Source of the DNA: Actinobacteria bacterium IMCC26207
GTDB lineage: Bacteria > Actinomycetota > Acidimicrobiia > Acidimicrobiales > Microtrichaceae
NCBI GenBank assembly: GCA_001025035.1
Contig: LCZK01000010.1
Span: 248,001 to 312,000 of the forward strand
Direction: 5' to 3'
Length of the DNA stretch: 64,000 nt
Shown: in pieces, positions 50,840-59,103 of the stretch
Position numbering within the stretch: position 1 is the stretch's first letter
Layout of the letters: each line of letters begins with the position of its first letter
The notes under the pieces: model-generated
Databases searched by the model: none
What the model was told of the DNA's origin: nothing
Seen by the model: the letters and a program-made list of their open reading frames with translations, nothing else
Made by a program: the position numbers and the translations under genes

Positions 50840-52000
50840 TCATGGGTTGTGACGGTAGCGCGCAATATCGTCGAAGCTGGTCAGCACCTGGTCTCCTAAA
50901 CCAACAGGCTGAGCGTCTAGTCCGGACCGGTAACGAAGCTCGGCCGTCACAAAGTGGCGAACCTCTGGCCAGACATCTGGCGAATCACGGAATGGGGGAA
51001 CTTTGCAGCCGTTATCGCCGAGTGCCAACAAGGAACTCGGAATCGGGATGCCAGTACTGAGGGCAAGAGCAGCAACCCCACCTTCACCAATCTCACAGAT
51101 ATCAGTAAAGGCATTGTTGTGGCCAGCACCCGAAAGCTCTATCAGCTTGCGCTCGCCTGGGGTGTAATCAAACCCACGTCGGACGTCAGCAATTGCTGCG
51201 ATCCCGTCGCGAACGCCACCAATCCACGCAATCGACTTTCCTGCAGGGAGCGTCAAGCTGCCATTCAACTGAGAAAGCAGGCTGTACCCAGAGGCCATGG
51301 GAATAACCGAATGAACATCCGCTCGCTCCAACAAACGAAGCGAGGTGCCGCCGCCTGCGGAATGGCCAATGGGATAGACCGAGGTGGAGTCGACACGGCC
51401 CTCAAGAAGCCCGCCCGCAGTCAGGTTCTCAGCGCGAATCAAGCTGATTGCTTCGTCTGCAATGGCCGTATCTGCGCGAGGTGAAGCCGGGGGTTCACCC
51501 AGCACGCTTCGCAATCCCCGCTCCAAATAGTCCGGAGAGATTACTACGAACCCCCAACTCGCTAGGTGGGTCGTCAGCGAAGTTGACTGGGTGCGATAGC
51601 TGGCAAATCCGTGTGAGAACAGCACAAGCGGAAACGGGCCAGCCTCGCTAGCTGGAACGCCGCGAGTTGCATCCGTAACAAAGGGTGGGTTCACATCGGC
51701 TGGCAGTAACTCGTCAAAGGCAGCGCTGACATAATCCCGGATGAAGTACTCGTCGCGAGGAGCAGTCCCAATGTCTTGCGGGTTGACCGGATACCAGACC
51801 TCGACCTTGCGATCAGACATCTGCAAGGTAGTCACGCCAACCTCGAAGGGTCCGTGCTGTGCATAGGCAGCCTCGCCGGCTCGAGGTGCTGAGTTTGGGT
51901 TGATGCCAGTCGCAGGCTGAGGCGGAGCAGGTACGCAAGCAGCGGCAAACATCAGCACTACCGCAAGCACCGAACATGTTCCAAAGGTGGTTCTTTTCAT
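50840..52000 (-). CDS. Secreted alpha/beta-hydrolase lipoprotein (PAF acetylhydrolase/dienelactone-hydrolase-like)
   Basis: The 386-residue product has a signal peptide with a possible lipobox (VLMFAAAC, Cys near 23) and an alpha/beta-hydrolase domain: PLVLFSHGFASYRTQS, and the nucleophile elbow GHSAGGGTSL, with SGAGHNNAF as the catalytic-His candidate. This recalls platelet-activating-factor acetylhydrolase and PETase-like esterases; substrate unknown. ATG 52000 is chosen since GGGGAG lies eight bases upstream; the frame from 52147 would add 49 residues ahead of a clear signal peptide. Confidence 0.85.
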   Translation of the reverse strand: MKRTTFGTCSVLAVVLMFAAACVPAPPQPATGINPNSAPRAGEAAYAQHGPFEVGVTTLQMSDRKVEVWYPVNPQDIGTAPRDEYFIRDYVSAAFDELLPADVNPPFVTDATRGVPASEAGPFPLVLFSHGFASYRTQSTSLTTHLASWGFVVISPDYLERGLRSVLGEPPASPRADTAIADEAISLIRAENLTAGGLLEGRVDSTSVYPIGHSAGGGTSLRLLERADVHSVIPMASGYSLLSQLNGSLTLPAGKSIAWIGGVRDGIAAIADVRRGFDYTPGERKLIELSGAGHNNAFTDICEIGEGGVAALALSTGIPIPSSLLALGDNGCKVPPFRDSPDVWPEVRHFVTAELRYRSGLDAQPVGLGDQVLTSFDDIARYRHNP

Positions 52001-52092
52001 CTCACATCTCCCCGTCGCCATCCAAACCATAAGTTTTGCATGGAATTCCGCCCGAGGTCCATCAGGGTGCTGTCTAGTAGCATTGTTGAGCC

Positions 52093-53553
52093 ATGCAATC
52101 CCCCTCAGCCCTTGAATCGAGCCCTGCTGCTGCAGCATCAGTTGCAACTGTTGTTGCGGTGACTTCTGGATCTCCTGCAGACCTGCTTGGGATCCTTCCG
52201 GGAGATCAGGTCATTGCCGTGGATGGTCGTCCTGTCCGCGACATCATTGAGTACCGGGTGCTGACCGATGAGACCGAGGTTTCGCTTGATCTGCTGAGAG
52301 ATGGGCTGGAACTGACCTTCGACGTGCTGAAGCCTCCGGGCACTCCGCTGGGTATCGAGATCGATTCACCCGTGTTTGATGAGGTGCGAACCTGCGATAA
52401 CCACTGCGAGTTTTGCTTTATCTACCAGCTTCCTCCTGGGATGCGTCGCAGCTTGTACCTCAAGGACGATGATTACCGACTGTCGTTCCTTTACGGGAAC
52501 TTCACCACTCTGACGCGATTCACCGAGGCCGATCTTGAGCGTGTGGTCACCGAGGGATTGTCGCCGCTTTATGTCAGCATTCACGCAACTAACCCCGAAC
52601 TTCGCACCGAGATGCTGCGCAATCGGCGCGCTGCAATGAGCCTGCGGTGGCTTCGGGCTCTGTTGGATCATCAGATCCAGGTTCACGGACAAGTCGTGGT
52701 CTGCCCGGGCGTCAATGACGGGCCGGCGCTCGTCGACACGCTATGTGGAGTGCTTGATGAGTACCCAGAGCTTGCCGATATTGCCGTGGTTCCGCTCGGA
52801 GTGAGTTCCTACAGTTCCGAAAAGCGCATGCGGGCGCACACTCAAGAAGAAGCCAGATTTGTCGTTGAGACTGTCGACGCGTGGCAAGAGGTTTTTCTTG
52901 CAGCGATTGGCCGACGCATGGTGTTCGCCGCAGATGAGTACTACCTGCTAGCCGGAATGCCGTTTCCATCGGCTGGGACCTACGGGGATTTTTCCATGCA
53001 CGAGGATGGAATCGGAATGGCTCGAGCCTTTGAGATGGAATTCCATGGCGGGTCGGCAGAGGGAATTGGCGTTCAGCCCGGCTTTTTTGCCTCCGTTGAT
53101 GGTGCCCCGGCAGTTGGGTATCGCGCTCCACGAACTGTGCCTGAGTCCGAGGGCGGTCAAACACTTCTGCAGTTGCTACCTCGACGAACTGCTCCAGTCG
53201 GCATTCTGACTGGTGAGTACGGGGCGCAAGTCCTAACTCCTTTGCTCAGCACCCTAGACAGGACAGATGTGCGCATCGTCACCGTCGACAATACGTTCTT
53301 CGGTGGCAACATCTCTGTGGCTGGTCTCATGGTGGGAGAAGATTTGCAGCGGGTGCTGGCTCTGGAGCCTGTCGGGCACCGTTACTTGCTTCCCGATGTG
53401 TGTTTATCTCAAGGCCGCTTCCTAGATGGTCTCACCCCTGCAGACTTGCCACGACCCGTTGAAATTATTCCTACTGACGGCGTTGCGCTGCGAGAAGCGC
53501 TTGAGCCATTGACGAACAACCGGACCACTAGCTCAGAAACGGATGCCCGATGA
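52093..53553 (+). CDS. PDZ / radical-SAM / DUF512 protein
   Basis: The 486-residue protein joins an N-terminal PDZ-like domain (about 18-80, SGSPADLLGILPGDQVIAVDGRPV) to a radical-SAM-type cysteine motif CDNHCEFCF (about 97-105) and the C-terminal DUF512 region (about 240-450, VPLGVSSYSSEKRMRAHT). The family is widespread in Firmicutes and Actinobacteria and is often placed before der, as here (ATGA overlap), but its reaction is unknown to me. The cysteine spacing is C-x3-C-x2-C, the spacing of radical SAM enzymes. Confidence 0.9.
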   Translation: MQSPSALESSPAAAASVATVVAVTSGSPADLLGILPGDQVIAVDGRPVRDIIEYRVLTDETEVSLDLLRDGLELTFDVLKPPGTPLGIEIDSPVFDEVRTCDNHCEFCFIYQLPPGMRRSLYLKDDDYRLSFLYGNFTTLTRFTEADLERVVTEGLSPLYVSIHATNPELRTEMLRNRRAAMSLRWLRALLDHQIQVHGQVVVCPGVNDGPALVDTLCGVLDEYPELADIAVVPLGVSSYSSEKRMRAHTQEEARFVVETVDAWQEVFLAAIGRRMVFAADEYYLLAGMPFPSAGTYGDFSMHEDGIGMARAFEMEFHGGSAEGIGVQPGFFASVDGAPAVGYRAPRTVPESEGGQTLLQLLPRRTAPVGILTGEYGAQVLTPLLSTLDRTDVRIVTVDNTFFGGNISVAGLMVGEDLQRVLALEPVGHRYLLPDVCLSQGRFLDGLTPADLPRPVEIIPTDGVALREALEPLTNNRTTSSETDAR

Positions 53554-54869
53554 CGAGCACTGACCGTCTACCACTCGTTGCCATTGTGGGACGACCCAAT
53601 GTTGGCAAGTCCACCTTGATGAACCGGATTCTTGGCCGACGCATTGCAATTGTCGAAGAGAAATCCGGAGTGACCCGCGACCGCAAAGAGGTTCAGGCGG
53701 AGTGGCTGGGCTACGAGTTCCGCCTTGTCGACACCGGCGGTTGGATGGTTGGAGGAAACTCCCTCGACAAGAAGGTCAGCCGCCAATCCGAGCAGGCCAT
53801 CAAAGAAGCTGATGTGATTCTGTTCGTTGTTGATGCCGCTATTGGTGTTACCGACGAGGATGCGAGCGTGGGCGAACTGTTGCGACAGGCCACCGCTCCT
53901 GTCCTGTTAATTGCAAACAAGGTGGACGACCAACGTCACGAGGCTGGGGTGTGGGAGCTTCTCTCACTTGGCCTCGGCGACCCGATCGGAATCTCTGCTT
54001 TGCACGGTCGCGGGACTGGTGACATGTTGGATCAGATCATTGCGTTCCTCCCTGAGCCTGAGCCCACTGAAGAAGAAATCGCAGCCGAAAATGATGACGG
54101 GATCACCTCCATTGCATTGGTCGGTCGACCCAACGTTGGCAAGTCCACTTTGTTCAACCGCCTGATCGGCGAGGACCGCGCCGTCGTGCACGACATGCCT
54201 GGTACCACCCGAGACAGTGTCGATACTGTGGTCGAGACCGAGGTCGGACCCCTGCGCTTCATTGACACAGCAGGTATGCGCCGCAAGTCACGAATTGATG
54301 ACGGCACCGAGTACTTCTCGATGGTGCGGGCACTGAAATCCGTTGATAAGGCAAACGTGGCGTTGCTCGTCATTGACGCAACGGAGGGGATCACCCATCA
54401 GGACCAGCGGCTAGCCGAGCGGGTTGACGGTGCAGGATGCCCAATCATCGTGGTACTCAACAAGTGGGAACTCCTTGATGAAGCAGCTCGCCAAGATGTG
54501 CTCTATCAAATGGGCCAGAAGATGCACTTTCTTGGCGACGCAGCAGTGCTGCGAGTTTCTGCGCTCAATGGCAGGGGAGTGCACCGTCTGCTTCCGGCGC
54601 TTGGTGAGGCAATCTCGCAATATGAGACCCGGATTCCGACTCGTAAAGTCAACGACCTGATTCGCCGTGCACAGCAGGCTCAGCCAGCTCCACACGGCGG
54701 CCGGATCCTCTACGCCACTCAGGGCGCTACCGATCCTCCAACCTTTACGCTCTTTACCAACAAGATCGTCCCTGCTAGCTATTTGCGCTACATCGAGCGA
54801 CAGATCAGAGATGAATTTCATCTGCCGGCGACACCAATCAAGCTACGGGTTCGCCGCCGAGGGGACTGA
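53550..54869 (+). CDS. der: Ribosome biogenesis GTPase Der (EngA)
   Basis: Der has two tandem GTPase domains and helps 50S assembly. The 439-residue protein shows GRPNVGKST twice (about 12-20 and 191-199), DTGGW and DTAGM switch motifs, NKVDDQRH and NKWEL base-recognition motifs, and a C-terminal KH-like domain (GGRILYATQGATDPPTFTLF). Length is normal. It starts at the ATGA overlap with the DUF512 gene. Confidence 0.97.
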   Translation: MTSTDRLPLVAIVGRPNVGKSTLMNRILGRRIAIVEEKSGVTRDRKEVQAEWLGYEFRLVDTGGWMVGGNSLDKKVSRQSEQAIKEADVILFVVDAAIGVTDEDASVGELLRQATAPVLLIANKVDDQRHEAGVWELLSLGLGDPIGISALHGRGTGDMLDQIIAFLPEPEPTEEEIAAENDDGITSIALVGRPNVGKSTLFNRLIGEDRAVVHDMPGTTRDSVDTVVETEVGPLRFIDTAGMRRKSRIDDGTEYFSMVRALKSVDKANVALLVIDATEGITHQDQRLAERVDGAGCPIIVVLNKWELLDEAARQDVLYQMGQKMHFLGDAAVLRVSALNGRGVHRLLPALGEAISQYETRIPTRKVNDLIRRAQQAQPAPHGGRILYATQGATDPPTFTLFTNKIVPASYLRYIERQIRDEFHLPATPIKLRVRRRGD

Positions 54870-54950
54870 GGGTTCTACCATAGGAACCTGTTGCCAATCT
54901 CTAGCTGGATCAGCCAGCACTTAGGGCGAGTGTTCGCCAAGGAGTTTCAC

Positions 54951-55346
54951 GTGAGTCAAGTACAAGAACAGATCGAAGCCCGCGGCAAACCACAGCTGTC
55001 GGCAACAGATGCAGTCACCGAACTCGTCATTACTGACGAGGTCATCGGTGAGGGTGACGAAGTCACAGTTGGAGCAACAGTGACCGCGCATTACGTCGGC
55101 GTTTCTGCATCCTCGGGCAGTCAGTTTGACGCCTCTTGGGATCGCGGAGCACCCATTAGCTTTCCGCTCAATGGGGTAATCCAAGGTTGGAGTGAGGGTC
55201 TGATCGGAATGAAGGTTGGAGGCCGCCGAACCCTGGTGATTCCAGGTGCGATGGCGTACGGGCCCAACCCTCCTCCCGGTGCCGGCATTGCGCCAAATGA
55301 GACGCTTGTCTTTACCGTTGATCTTGTTGATGTTTCTTGGCGCTAA
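54951..55346 (+). CDS. FKBP-type peptidyl-prolyl isomerase, cytoplasmic
   Basis: The 131-residue protein has a single FKBP domain: VTAHYVGVSASSGSQFDASWDRGAPISFPLNGVIQGWSEGLIGMKVGGRRTLVIPGAMAYG, followed by LVFTVDLVDV. No signal peptide is present with the start at GTG 54951, supported by AAGGAG six bases upstream; the in-frame start at 54891 has no ribosome site. A secreted paralog follows 26 bp later, so the pair arose by duplication. Confidence 0.92.
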   Translation: MSQVQEQIEARGKPQLSATDAVTELVITDEVIGEGDEVTVGATVTAHYVGVSASSGSQFDASWDRGAPISFPLNGVIQGWSEGLIGMKVGGRRTLVIPGAMAYGPNPPPGAGIAPNETLVFTVDLVDVSWR

Positions 55347-55372
55347 GCGCCACCAATGCAGTGGAGTGTGAC

Positions 55373-55924
55373 ATGAAAATTTCTAGCCGTTCAGTTCGGT
55401 CAATGTTGGGTGCGGCGTCTTTGTGCTGCGTAGTTGTGCTCCTTGGAGCATGTTCTAGCGATTCAGACTCAGCCGACTCTTCAACAACGACGACTGCAAA
55501 GAGTCAGAGCACCGACAGTGCTGCTGGGGGTAGCACCTCGGAGGCGAGCAGCGAGTTCCTTGCTGCAGCTGAGGAGCGCGGTAAACCCACGCTCGAAGCA
55601 ACTGACCCTGTTACCGAGCTTGTCATTGTTGATGACGTGGTTGGCACCGGTGAAGCAGTCAAGCCTGGCGATACCGTCACCGTTCACTATGTCGGTGCTG
55701 CAGCCACCACGGGCGAGGAATTCGACTCCTCCTGGTCGCGAGGCGAGCCAATTAGCTTTGGTCTTGATCAAGTGATTGCAGGCTGGGGGACTGGCCTTGT
55801 TGGAATGAAAGAGGGTGGTCGCCGCACGCTCGTCATTCCGGCCGATCAGGCCTACGGCAACGGTGGCCCCGCTCCGGGTGACTCCTTGGTATTCACCGTG
55901 GACCTCATCTCGATTGATTCGTAA
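55373..55924 (+). CDS. FKBP-type peptidyl-prolyl isomerase, lipoprotein
   Basis: The 183-residue protein has a signal peptide with a good lipobox (VVLLGAC), a low-complexity Ser/Asp/Thr linker (DSADSSTTTTAKSQST) and one FKBP domain (about 75-183) with VTVHYVGAAATTGEEFDSSWSRGEPISFGLDQVIAGW and LVIPADQAYG. It probably folds exported proteins at the outer face of the membrane. ATG 55373 is preceded by GGAG. It resembles the preceding cytoplasmic gene closely. Confidence 0.92.
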   Translation: MKISSRSVRSMLGAASLCCVVVLLGACSSDSDSADSSTTTTAKSQSTDSAAGGSTSEASSEFLAAAEERGKPTLEATDPVTELVIVDDVVGTGEAVKPGDTVTVHYVGAAATTGEEFDSSWSRGEPISFGLDQVIAGWGTGLVGMKEGGRRTLVIPADQAYGNGGPAPGDSLVFTVDLISIDS

Positions 55925-55975
55925 TTGATCTGATCTCTGCTCAGTCTGCAGACAAGAAAACTGGCAAGTGATGGG

Positions 55976-57529
55976 ATGTCCATGACCGAGGATCAGGTGA
56001 GTCGTATCGAGCAGGCCACGGCTCGGGCCCTTCAGGGCAACCTTGAATCAGGCGCCGAAAAGCTGGCCAAGCAGAACAAGCTGTTCGTGCGTGATCGCAT
56101 TGATCTGCTCTGTGACCCGGGCAGCTTTGTCGAGGATCAACTGCTGGCGAACAGCGCCTATGGCCCAGGAATGGACCCAAACCTTCCGGCTGATGGCGTG
56201 GTCACCGGAGTTGGATTGGTTGACGGCCGACCCGTGTGCATCATGGCCAATGATCCGACAGTCAAAGCTGGTTCTTGGGGCGCTCGTACGGTTGAAAAGA
56301 TTGTGCGGCTCACCGAAACTGCGCTGCGTGATGAGCTTCCCGTGGTGTGGTTGGTGGACTCGGCTGGTGCGCGCATTACTGATCAGGTTGAGCTGTTCCC
56401 GGGCAGGCGTGGAGCGGGACGCATTTTTTATAATCAGGTCAGGCTCTCTGGCAAGGTCCCACAAGTCTGTTGTCTATTCGGCCCGTCAGCTGCCGGTGGT
56501 GCCTATATCCCAGCGTTTACCGACATCGTGATCATGGTCGAAGGAAACGCGTCGATGTATTTGGGGTCTCCGCGTATGGCCGAAATGGTGATCGGCGAGA
56601 TTGCGACGCTCGAAGAGACCGGTGGTGCTCGCATGCACGCCACGGTGTCGGGCTGCGGGGACAATCTTGCCGAGGATGACGAGGATGCGATTGAGCAGGC
56701 CAGGGCCTACCTGACCTATCTGCCGACGCGCTGGACCGAAGACCCTCCCGTCTATGAGGCAACCGAACCAACCCGTGCACTGAACCCTCAGATTGTTCCC
56801 GCCGAGGAGTCGATGGGCTACGACATGCACGATGTGCTCGAGGGGCTACTCGACGCAGAATCCTTCTTCGAGATCAAGCCGCTGTTCGCCCCAGAGATGT
56901 TGATCGGTTTTGGGCTGTTGGTTGGTCGCCCAGTGGGGATCGTTGCAAACAACCCGATGCATAAGGGCGGGGTGATCTTTACTGATTCGGCCGACAAAGC
57001 CGCCCGATTTATTTGGCTCTGCGATGCGTTCAACGTCCCGTTGATTTTCTTGGCTGATGTGCCGGGGTTCATGATCGGCACTCAGGTAGAACGCGAAGGG
57101 ATCATTCGTCACGGCGCAAAGATGATTACCGCTGTGTCCGAGGCAACGGTGCCCAAAATTTCGGTTGTCGTACGCAAGGCCTACGGGGCGGGGTTGTATG
57201 CAATGAGCGGCCCGGCCTTCGAGCCAGAGGCCACACTGGCACTTCCTACTGCCAAGATCGCAGTGATGGGGCCTGAAGCTGCCGTGAATGCTGTGTTTGC
57301 TAACAAGATCGCCGCGATCGAAGACCCAGACGAGCGTGAGGCCTTCGTGATGGAACAACGCCGCCTCTACGAAGAAGACGTTGATCTGTTGCGACTAGCT
57401 TCGGAGTTAGTGATAGACGGGATTGTCAACTGGGAGGATCTGCGCTCAGAGGTCCATCGCCGGTTACTTCGAGCCGCAGGCAAGAACAGACATTTCTCAT
57501 CGCGCCGCCACGGTGTTCCACCAGTCTGA
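55976..57529 (+). CDS. Acyl-CoA carboxylase, carboxyltransferase (beta) subunit
   Basis: The 517-residue protein is a biotin-dependent carboxyltransferase of the propionyl/methylcrotonyl-CoA type, which moves a carboxyl group from biotin to an acyl-CoA. Visible: ARITDQVELFPGRRGAGRIFYNQVRLSG, GPSAAGGAYIPAFTDI (first oxyanion hole region), GAKMITAVSEATVPKISVVVRKAYGAGLYAM (second), and AVNAVFANK. The acyl substrate cannot be told from the sequence alone; methylcrotonyl- and geranyl-type enzymes share this length. No biotin carboxylase subunit is in the window. Confidence 0.92.
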   Translation: MSMTEDQVSRIEQATARALQGNLESGAEKLAKQNKLFVRDRIDLLCDPGSFVEDQLLANSAYGPGMDPNLPADGVVTGVGLVDGRPVCIMANDPTVKAGSWGARTVEKIVRLTETALRDELPVVWLVDSAGARITDQVELFPGRRGAGRIFYNQVRLSGKVPQVCCLFGPSAAGGAYIPAFTDIVIMVEGNASMYLGSPRMAEMVIGEIATLEETGGARMHATVSGCGDNLAEDDEDAIEQARAYLTYLPTRWTEDPPVYEATEPTRALNPQIVPAEESMGYDMHDVLEGLLDAESFFEIKPLFAPEMLIGFGLLVGRPVGIVANNPMHKGGVIFTDSADKAARFIWLCDAFNVPLIFLADVPGFMIGTQVEREGIIRHGAKMITAVSEATVPKISVVVRKAYGAGLYAMSGPAFEPEATLALPTAKIAVMGPEAAVNAVFANKIAAIEDPDEREAFVMEQRRLYEEDVDLLRLASELVIDGIVNWEDLRSEVHRRLLRAAGKNRHFSSRRHGVPPV

Positions 57530-57543
57530 GGTCTGGTCAACTC

Positions 57544-57792
57544 ATGCCATATTGTGAACCTTGCGAGCGCTTCTATACGCCCTCCACGCTCTCTGCCGAA
57601 GGCGATTGCCCCGAGGGTCACCATGTGGCTAACCCTGAGGATGCTCCGACGCTGATCCAATCAGATGCGCCTCCGAGAGAAGAAGAGAAGGACCCAAAGG
57701 TTCCTTGGCACTTCTGGCTACTGCTTATAGCTGTGGTGATCTACCTAGGGTACCGGGCGTTTCAAGGAGTGGTGTGGGTGCTGTCTCGGTGA
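57544..57792 (+). CDS. Small zinc-ribbon membrane protein, hypothetical
   Basis: The 82-residue product starts MPYCEPCERFY (Cys4, Cys7) with further Cys22 and His26-His27, which could form a zinc-binding ribbon, then an acidic linker, and one C-terminal membrane helix (about 55-73, FWLLLIAVVIYLGYRAF). I do not recognise a named family. It starts 15 bp after the carboxylase stop, so is probably co-transcribed. Its last 68 bases overlap the methyltransferase gene on the opposite strand. Confidence 0.7.
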   Translation: MPYCEPCERFYTPSTLSAEGDCPEGHHVANPEDAPTLIQSDAPPREEEKDPKVPWHFWLLLIAVVIYLGYRAFQGVVWVLSR

Positions 57793-58711
57793 GATCGGTG
57801 ACGCTCTCTTCCTGGCGCAGGTCGATTGGTGCCTGTGATGGCGACGGTTTCGCTGCGACCAGCATGGTGTCGCCCCTTCCGATCAGCGGTCCAAGAACTG
57901 CAAGTGGTGCAAAGGCCGCTGCGTAGACGAGCCGCCTGGGATCGGTCAACATTTTCTGGAGTGACCCAAAGCTGTAACCCAGAGGAATGCTCTGCTGTTT
58001 CACGACCACTTGCTCGAACCCTGCTCGATGCAGGGCATCGGTGATTGTTTGCTCAGAGAACTGCATCAGGTGATACGGGGGTTCTGGGTGCGGCCACTTG
58101 CCGACGCTGCTGGCCACTCGAAGCGAGGCTTGCGGAAACAGCCCGTCGATATTTGGTGTCGTCAACCAGAGCCAACCGTCTTCGGACAGCAGTTCGCGAG
58201 CTTGACTCAGCAGTGCGATTGGGTCGGGCACGTGTTCCACGATGTCCCACATGGTGATCGCATCAAATGAGTGAGCGGCTTCGTGCACATCACTCAGGGT
58301 TCCTGTAGTGACGTTGAGCCCTCTAGCTCTAGCTAGGTCAGCAGTGTCGGGGTTGAGTTCGACTCCCTGCGCAGAAAATCCGGCGCTGTTGGCTGCGGCA
58401 AGGAAGCTTCCAGCGGAACAGCCCACATCGAGCAGCGAACCGGTTGCGGTCGTGGCCAGGATCATGCTCATGTGATCCTGAGCGGCTTGGTCGGCTGCTT
58501 CGATTGAGGCCGCATCATCAACGAGCTGAGTATGAAAACCAGACTCGAAGGAGTACAGAGATTTGAGTTCCTCCTCGGAGGGAGGGTTACTCAGATACAC
58601 CAACGAGCAGTCGGTGCAGCGTACGAGTTGCCATTGCTCCTCGAGCCAAATCTCTTCGGCGGCGTGAGCTTGGCAAACCGGACATGAGAGAAATGTCGGC
58701 CCCTGTGACAT
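57725..58711 (-). CDS. SAM-dependent methyltransferase with N-terminal zinc ribbon
   Basis: The 328-residue protein begins with a CPVC...CTDC zinc ribbon (10-13, 33-36), then a class I methyltransferase: LLDVGCSAGSFLAAANSAGF (SAM motif I), WDIVEHVPDPIALL and EDGWLWLTTPNID. This layout is common in enzymes that modify sugars of surface glycans or polyketides (SAM_MT, Methyltransf_23-like). A short hydrophobic stretch near residue 270 may contact membrane. The C-terminal 50 residues look disordered. Confidence 0.85.
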   Translation of the reverse strand: MSQGPTFLSCPVCQAHAAEEIWLEEQWQLVRCTDCSLVYLSNPPSEEELKSLYSFESGFHTQLVDDAASIEAADQAAQDHMSMILATTATGSLLDVGCSAGSFLAAANSAGFSAQGVELNPDTADLARARGLNVTTGTLSDVHEAAHSFDAITMWDIVEHVPDPIALLSQARELLSEDGWLWLTTPNIDGLFPQASLRVASSVGKWPHPEPPYHLMQFSEQTITDALHRAGFEQVVVKQQSIPLGYSFGSLQKMLTDPRRLVYAAAFAPLAVLGPLIGRGDTMLVAAKPSPSQAPIDLRQEESVTDLTETAPTPLLETPGTLGRSPQL

Positions 58712-58800
58712 ATGTCAATTCTATGGAATCCCGGCTGAGCCTGCAATGGTTTCTGTAATTCCTAGCAAGACTTCTGCCTCGGCTACAGTGACCAACTCCA

Positions 58801-58875
58801 CGGGCTGTGGCGCAGCTTGGTTAGCGCGCCTGACTGGGGGTCAGGAGGTCGGGAGTTCGAATCTCCCCAGCCCGA
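58801..58875 (+). tRNA. tRNA-Pro (anticodon GGG)
   Basis: The acceptor stem CGGGCTG (58801-58807) pairs with CAGCCCG (58868-58874), with discriminator A58875. The D arm has GCGC/GCGC; the anticodon arm is CCTGA-CTGGGGG-TCAGG, giving anticodon GGG; and the T arm has CGGGAG-TTCGAAT-CTCCC. CCA is not encoded. A terminator follows directly. Confidence 0.96.
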
Positions 58876-58880
58876 CGGAA

Positions 58881-58916
58881 CGGAACCCCTGCAATTGCAG
58901 GGGTTCCGCCAGTTTT
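58881..58916 (+). terminator. Rho-independent terminator after tRNA-Pro
   Basis: A perfect 28-bp palindrome runs from 58881 to 58908 (CGGAACCCCTGCA and its complement), followed by CCAGTTTT. Confidence 0.88.
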
Positions 58917-58947
58917 CGGCCCATATCGAGCACGCTCCGAGACGCTC

Positions 58948-58980
58948 TAGGTGACCTATTAGGTGACCTATAGGAGCCTA
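58948..58980. repeat. Three stacked short palindromes
   Basis: TAGGTGACCTA (58948-58958) is repeated exactly at 58960-58970, and TAGGAGCCTA follows at 58971-58980. Each is a near-perfect inverted repeat (TAGG/CCTA arms), with a period of 11-12 bp, about one helical turn. This fits repeated binding of one protein to one face of DNA. Confidence 0.75.
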
Positions 58981-59043
58981 GATATTTTGCACTAGAGAGA
59001 AACGCTAAAGGATCGGGGTCATAAGCAACGGGGTTGGGGTTGT

Positions 59044-59078
59044 AAAAATGTGGAAGGCCCCGACATTGTGTCGGGGCC
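59044..59078 (-). terminator. Terminator of the first pentapeptide gene
   Basis: GGCCCCGACA (59056-59065) and TGTCGGGGCC (59069-59078) form a 10-bp stem with a three-base loop; on the minus strand it is followed by TTCCACATTTTT. It lies 25 bp past the stop of the minus-strand gene. Confidence 0.85.
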
Positions 59079-59103
59079 CTCGCTTAGTCAGTGGGTGTGC
59101 GGG

